In this document: positions 6,923 to 7,279 of the stretch, one piece after another
Numbering within the stretch: position 1 is the stretch's first letter
Layout: every line of letters begins with the position of its first letter
Assembly (NCBI GenBank): GCA_959020035.1
Contig: CAUEQX010000092.1
Location: forward strand, 1-7,279
Source: an uncultured Collinsella sp.
GTDB lineage: Bacteria; Actinomycetota; Coriobacteriia; Coriobacteriales; Coriobacteriaceae
Reading direction: 5' to 3'
Length of the DNA stretch: 7,279 nt
Notes under the pieces: generated by a model
The model's database searches: none
What the model was told of the DNA's origin: nothing
What the model saw: only the letters and a program-made list of their open reading frames with translations
Translations under genes and position numbers: made by a program

Positions 6923-7279
6923 GTGACAGAAACGTTTGATATCGCGATTGTCGGTGCGGGCATCACCGGATGCGCCATCGCGCGGCAGCTCGCACGATTT
7001 GAACTGTCCATTTGCGTGGTCGAGGCGGCCAACGACATCGCGCTGGGGGCTTCGAAGGCCAACGGCGGCCTGGTGCACGCCGGTTACGATCCGGCACCGG
7101 GCACCGTAAAGGCGCAGGTCAACGCCCGTGGTTGCGAGCTATATGGCACGTGGGCCCAGGAGCTGGGCTTTTTGTTCCGCCGCACCGGGTCGATGGTGCT
7201 GGGCTTCAACGACGAAGACCGTGCACACCTGGAGAAGCTGCGCCAGAATGGCTTGGCCAACGGCGTGCCCGAGCTGTCG
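6923..7279 (+). CDS. FAD-dependent oxidoreductase (GlpA/LhgO-like), N-terminal fragment
   Basis: The first 119 residues of a plus-strand gene cut by the right edge. It starts at a GTG preceded by GGGGGG with four bases of spacing. It opens with the FAD-binding Rossmann motif IAIVGAGITGCAIARQL at about 7-23 (GAGITG 11-16) and an acidic residue closing the second strand (E34 in CVVEAA). SKANGGLVHAGYDPAPG at 44-60, which contacts flavin, comes next. Then FRRTGSMVLGF at about 85-95 follows the pattern of the DAO family that includes anaerobic glycerol-3-phosphate dehydrogenase and L-2-hydroxyglutarate oxidase. In anaerobes such proteins often carry a C-terminal iron-sulfur (BFD-like) domain and work with a second flavoprotein; that part lies outside the window. 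The substrate cannot be decided here. It is divergent from the zinc-ribbon gene, with about 400 bases between them. Confidence 0.85.
   Translation, partial: MTETFDIAIVGAGITGCAIARQLARFELSICVVEAANDIALGASKANGGLVHAGYDPAPGTVKAQVNARGCELYGTWAQELGFLFRRTGSMVLGFNDEDRAHLEKLRQNGLANGVPELS

Noticed and set aside
6465..6926. 153-codon open frame on the plus strand across the intergenic repeats
   Set aside because: It begins inside the zinc-ribbon gene, crosses the palindromic units and has no recognisable domain.
6733..7078. Two minus-strand open frames over the FAD gene start and upstream region
   Set aside because: They oppose a well-supported FAD-binding N terminus and show no domain.

Overview
The window looks like chromosomal DNA of a high-GC Gram-positive anaerobe. 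The best guess is a member of the Coriobacteriia, close to Collinsella. This rests on the GC-rich codon use of the housekeeping genes, the protein styles (a ThrRS without a TGS domain, a two-helix membrane protein with a double zinc ribbon, a GlpA-like FAD enzyme) and the intergenic repeats. It is an inference; no 16S or other marker is present.

Left part, about 1-3900, minus strand: the promoter-proximal end of an exopolysaccharide or capsule operon. In transcription order it holds: a promoter with a perfect TATAAT; a roughly 115-base leader; a NusG-family (LoaP-type) antitermination gene whose two domains lie in different frames; a monotopic sugar-phosphate transferase that would load the first sugar on undecaprenyl phosphate; a family 2 glycosyltransferase whose ATG abuts the preceding stop; UDP-glucose 6-dehydrogenase, which supplies UDP-glucuronate; and the first 39 codons of a second glycosyltransferase running off the left edge. 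The NusG paralogue probably helps RNA polymerase through the long operon. A 15-bp sequence containing TACA-N6-TGTA occurs twice in inverted orientation around the promoter. The family 2 glycosyltransferase is visibly AT-richer than its neighbours, which suggests acquisition from elsewhere.

Middle, about 3996-6000, minus strand: thrS (threonyl-tRNA synthetase) as a single-gene unit. It has its own TATAAT promoter and a leader hairpin, and two tandem intrinsic terminators insulate it from the polysaccharide operon.

Right part, about 6000-7279: a small minus-strand gene for a membrane protein with two helices and a double zinc ribbon, then about 400 bases without a gene, then the start of a plus-strand FAD-dependent oxidoreductase cut by the right edge. 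The intergenic stretch holds two related palindromic units of about 65 bp in opposite orientation, plus a further imperfect hairpin; it resembles a dispersed REP/BIME-like repeat.

Points most worth following up: the frameshift in the antitermination factor, the paired operator-like motif at the polysaccharide promoter, and the inverted pair of palindromic elements. I found no CRISPR array, tRNA, rRNA, transposase or defence gene. Nothing here is clearly a new system.
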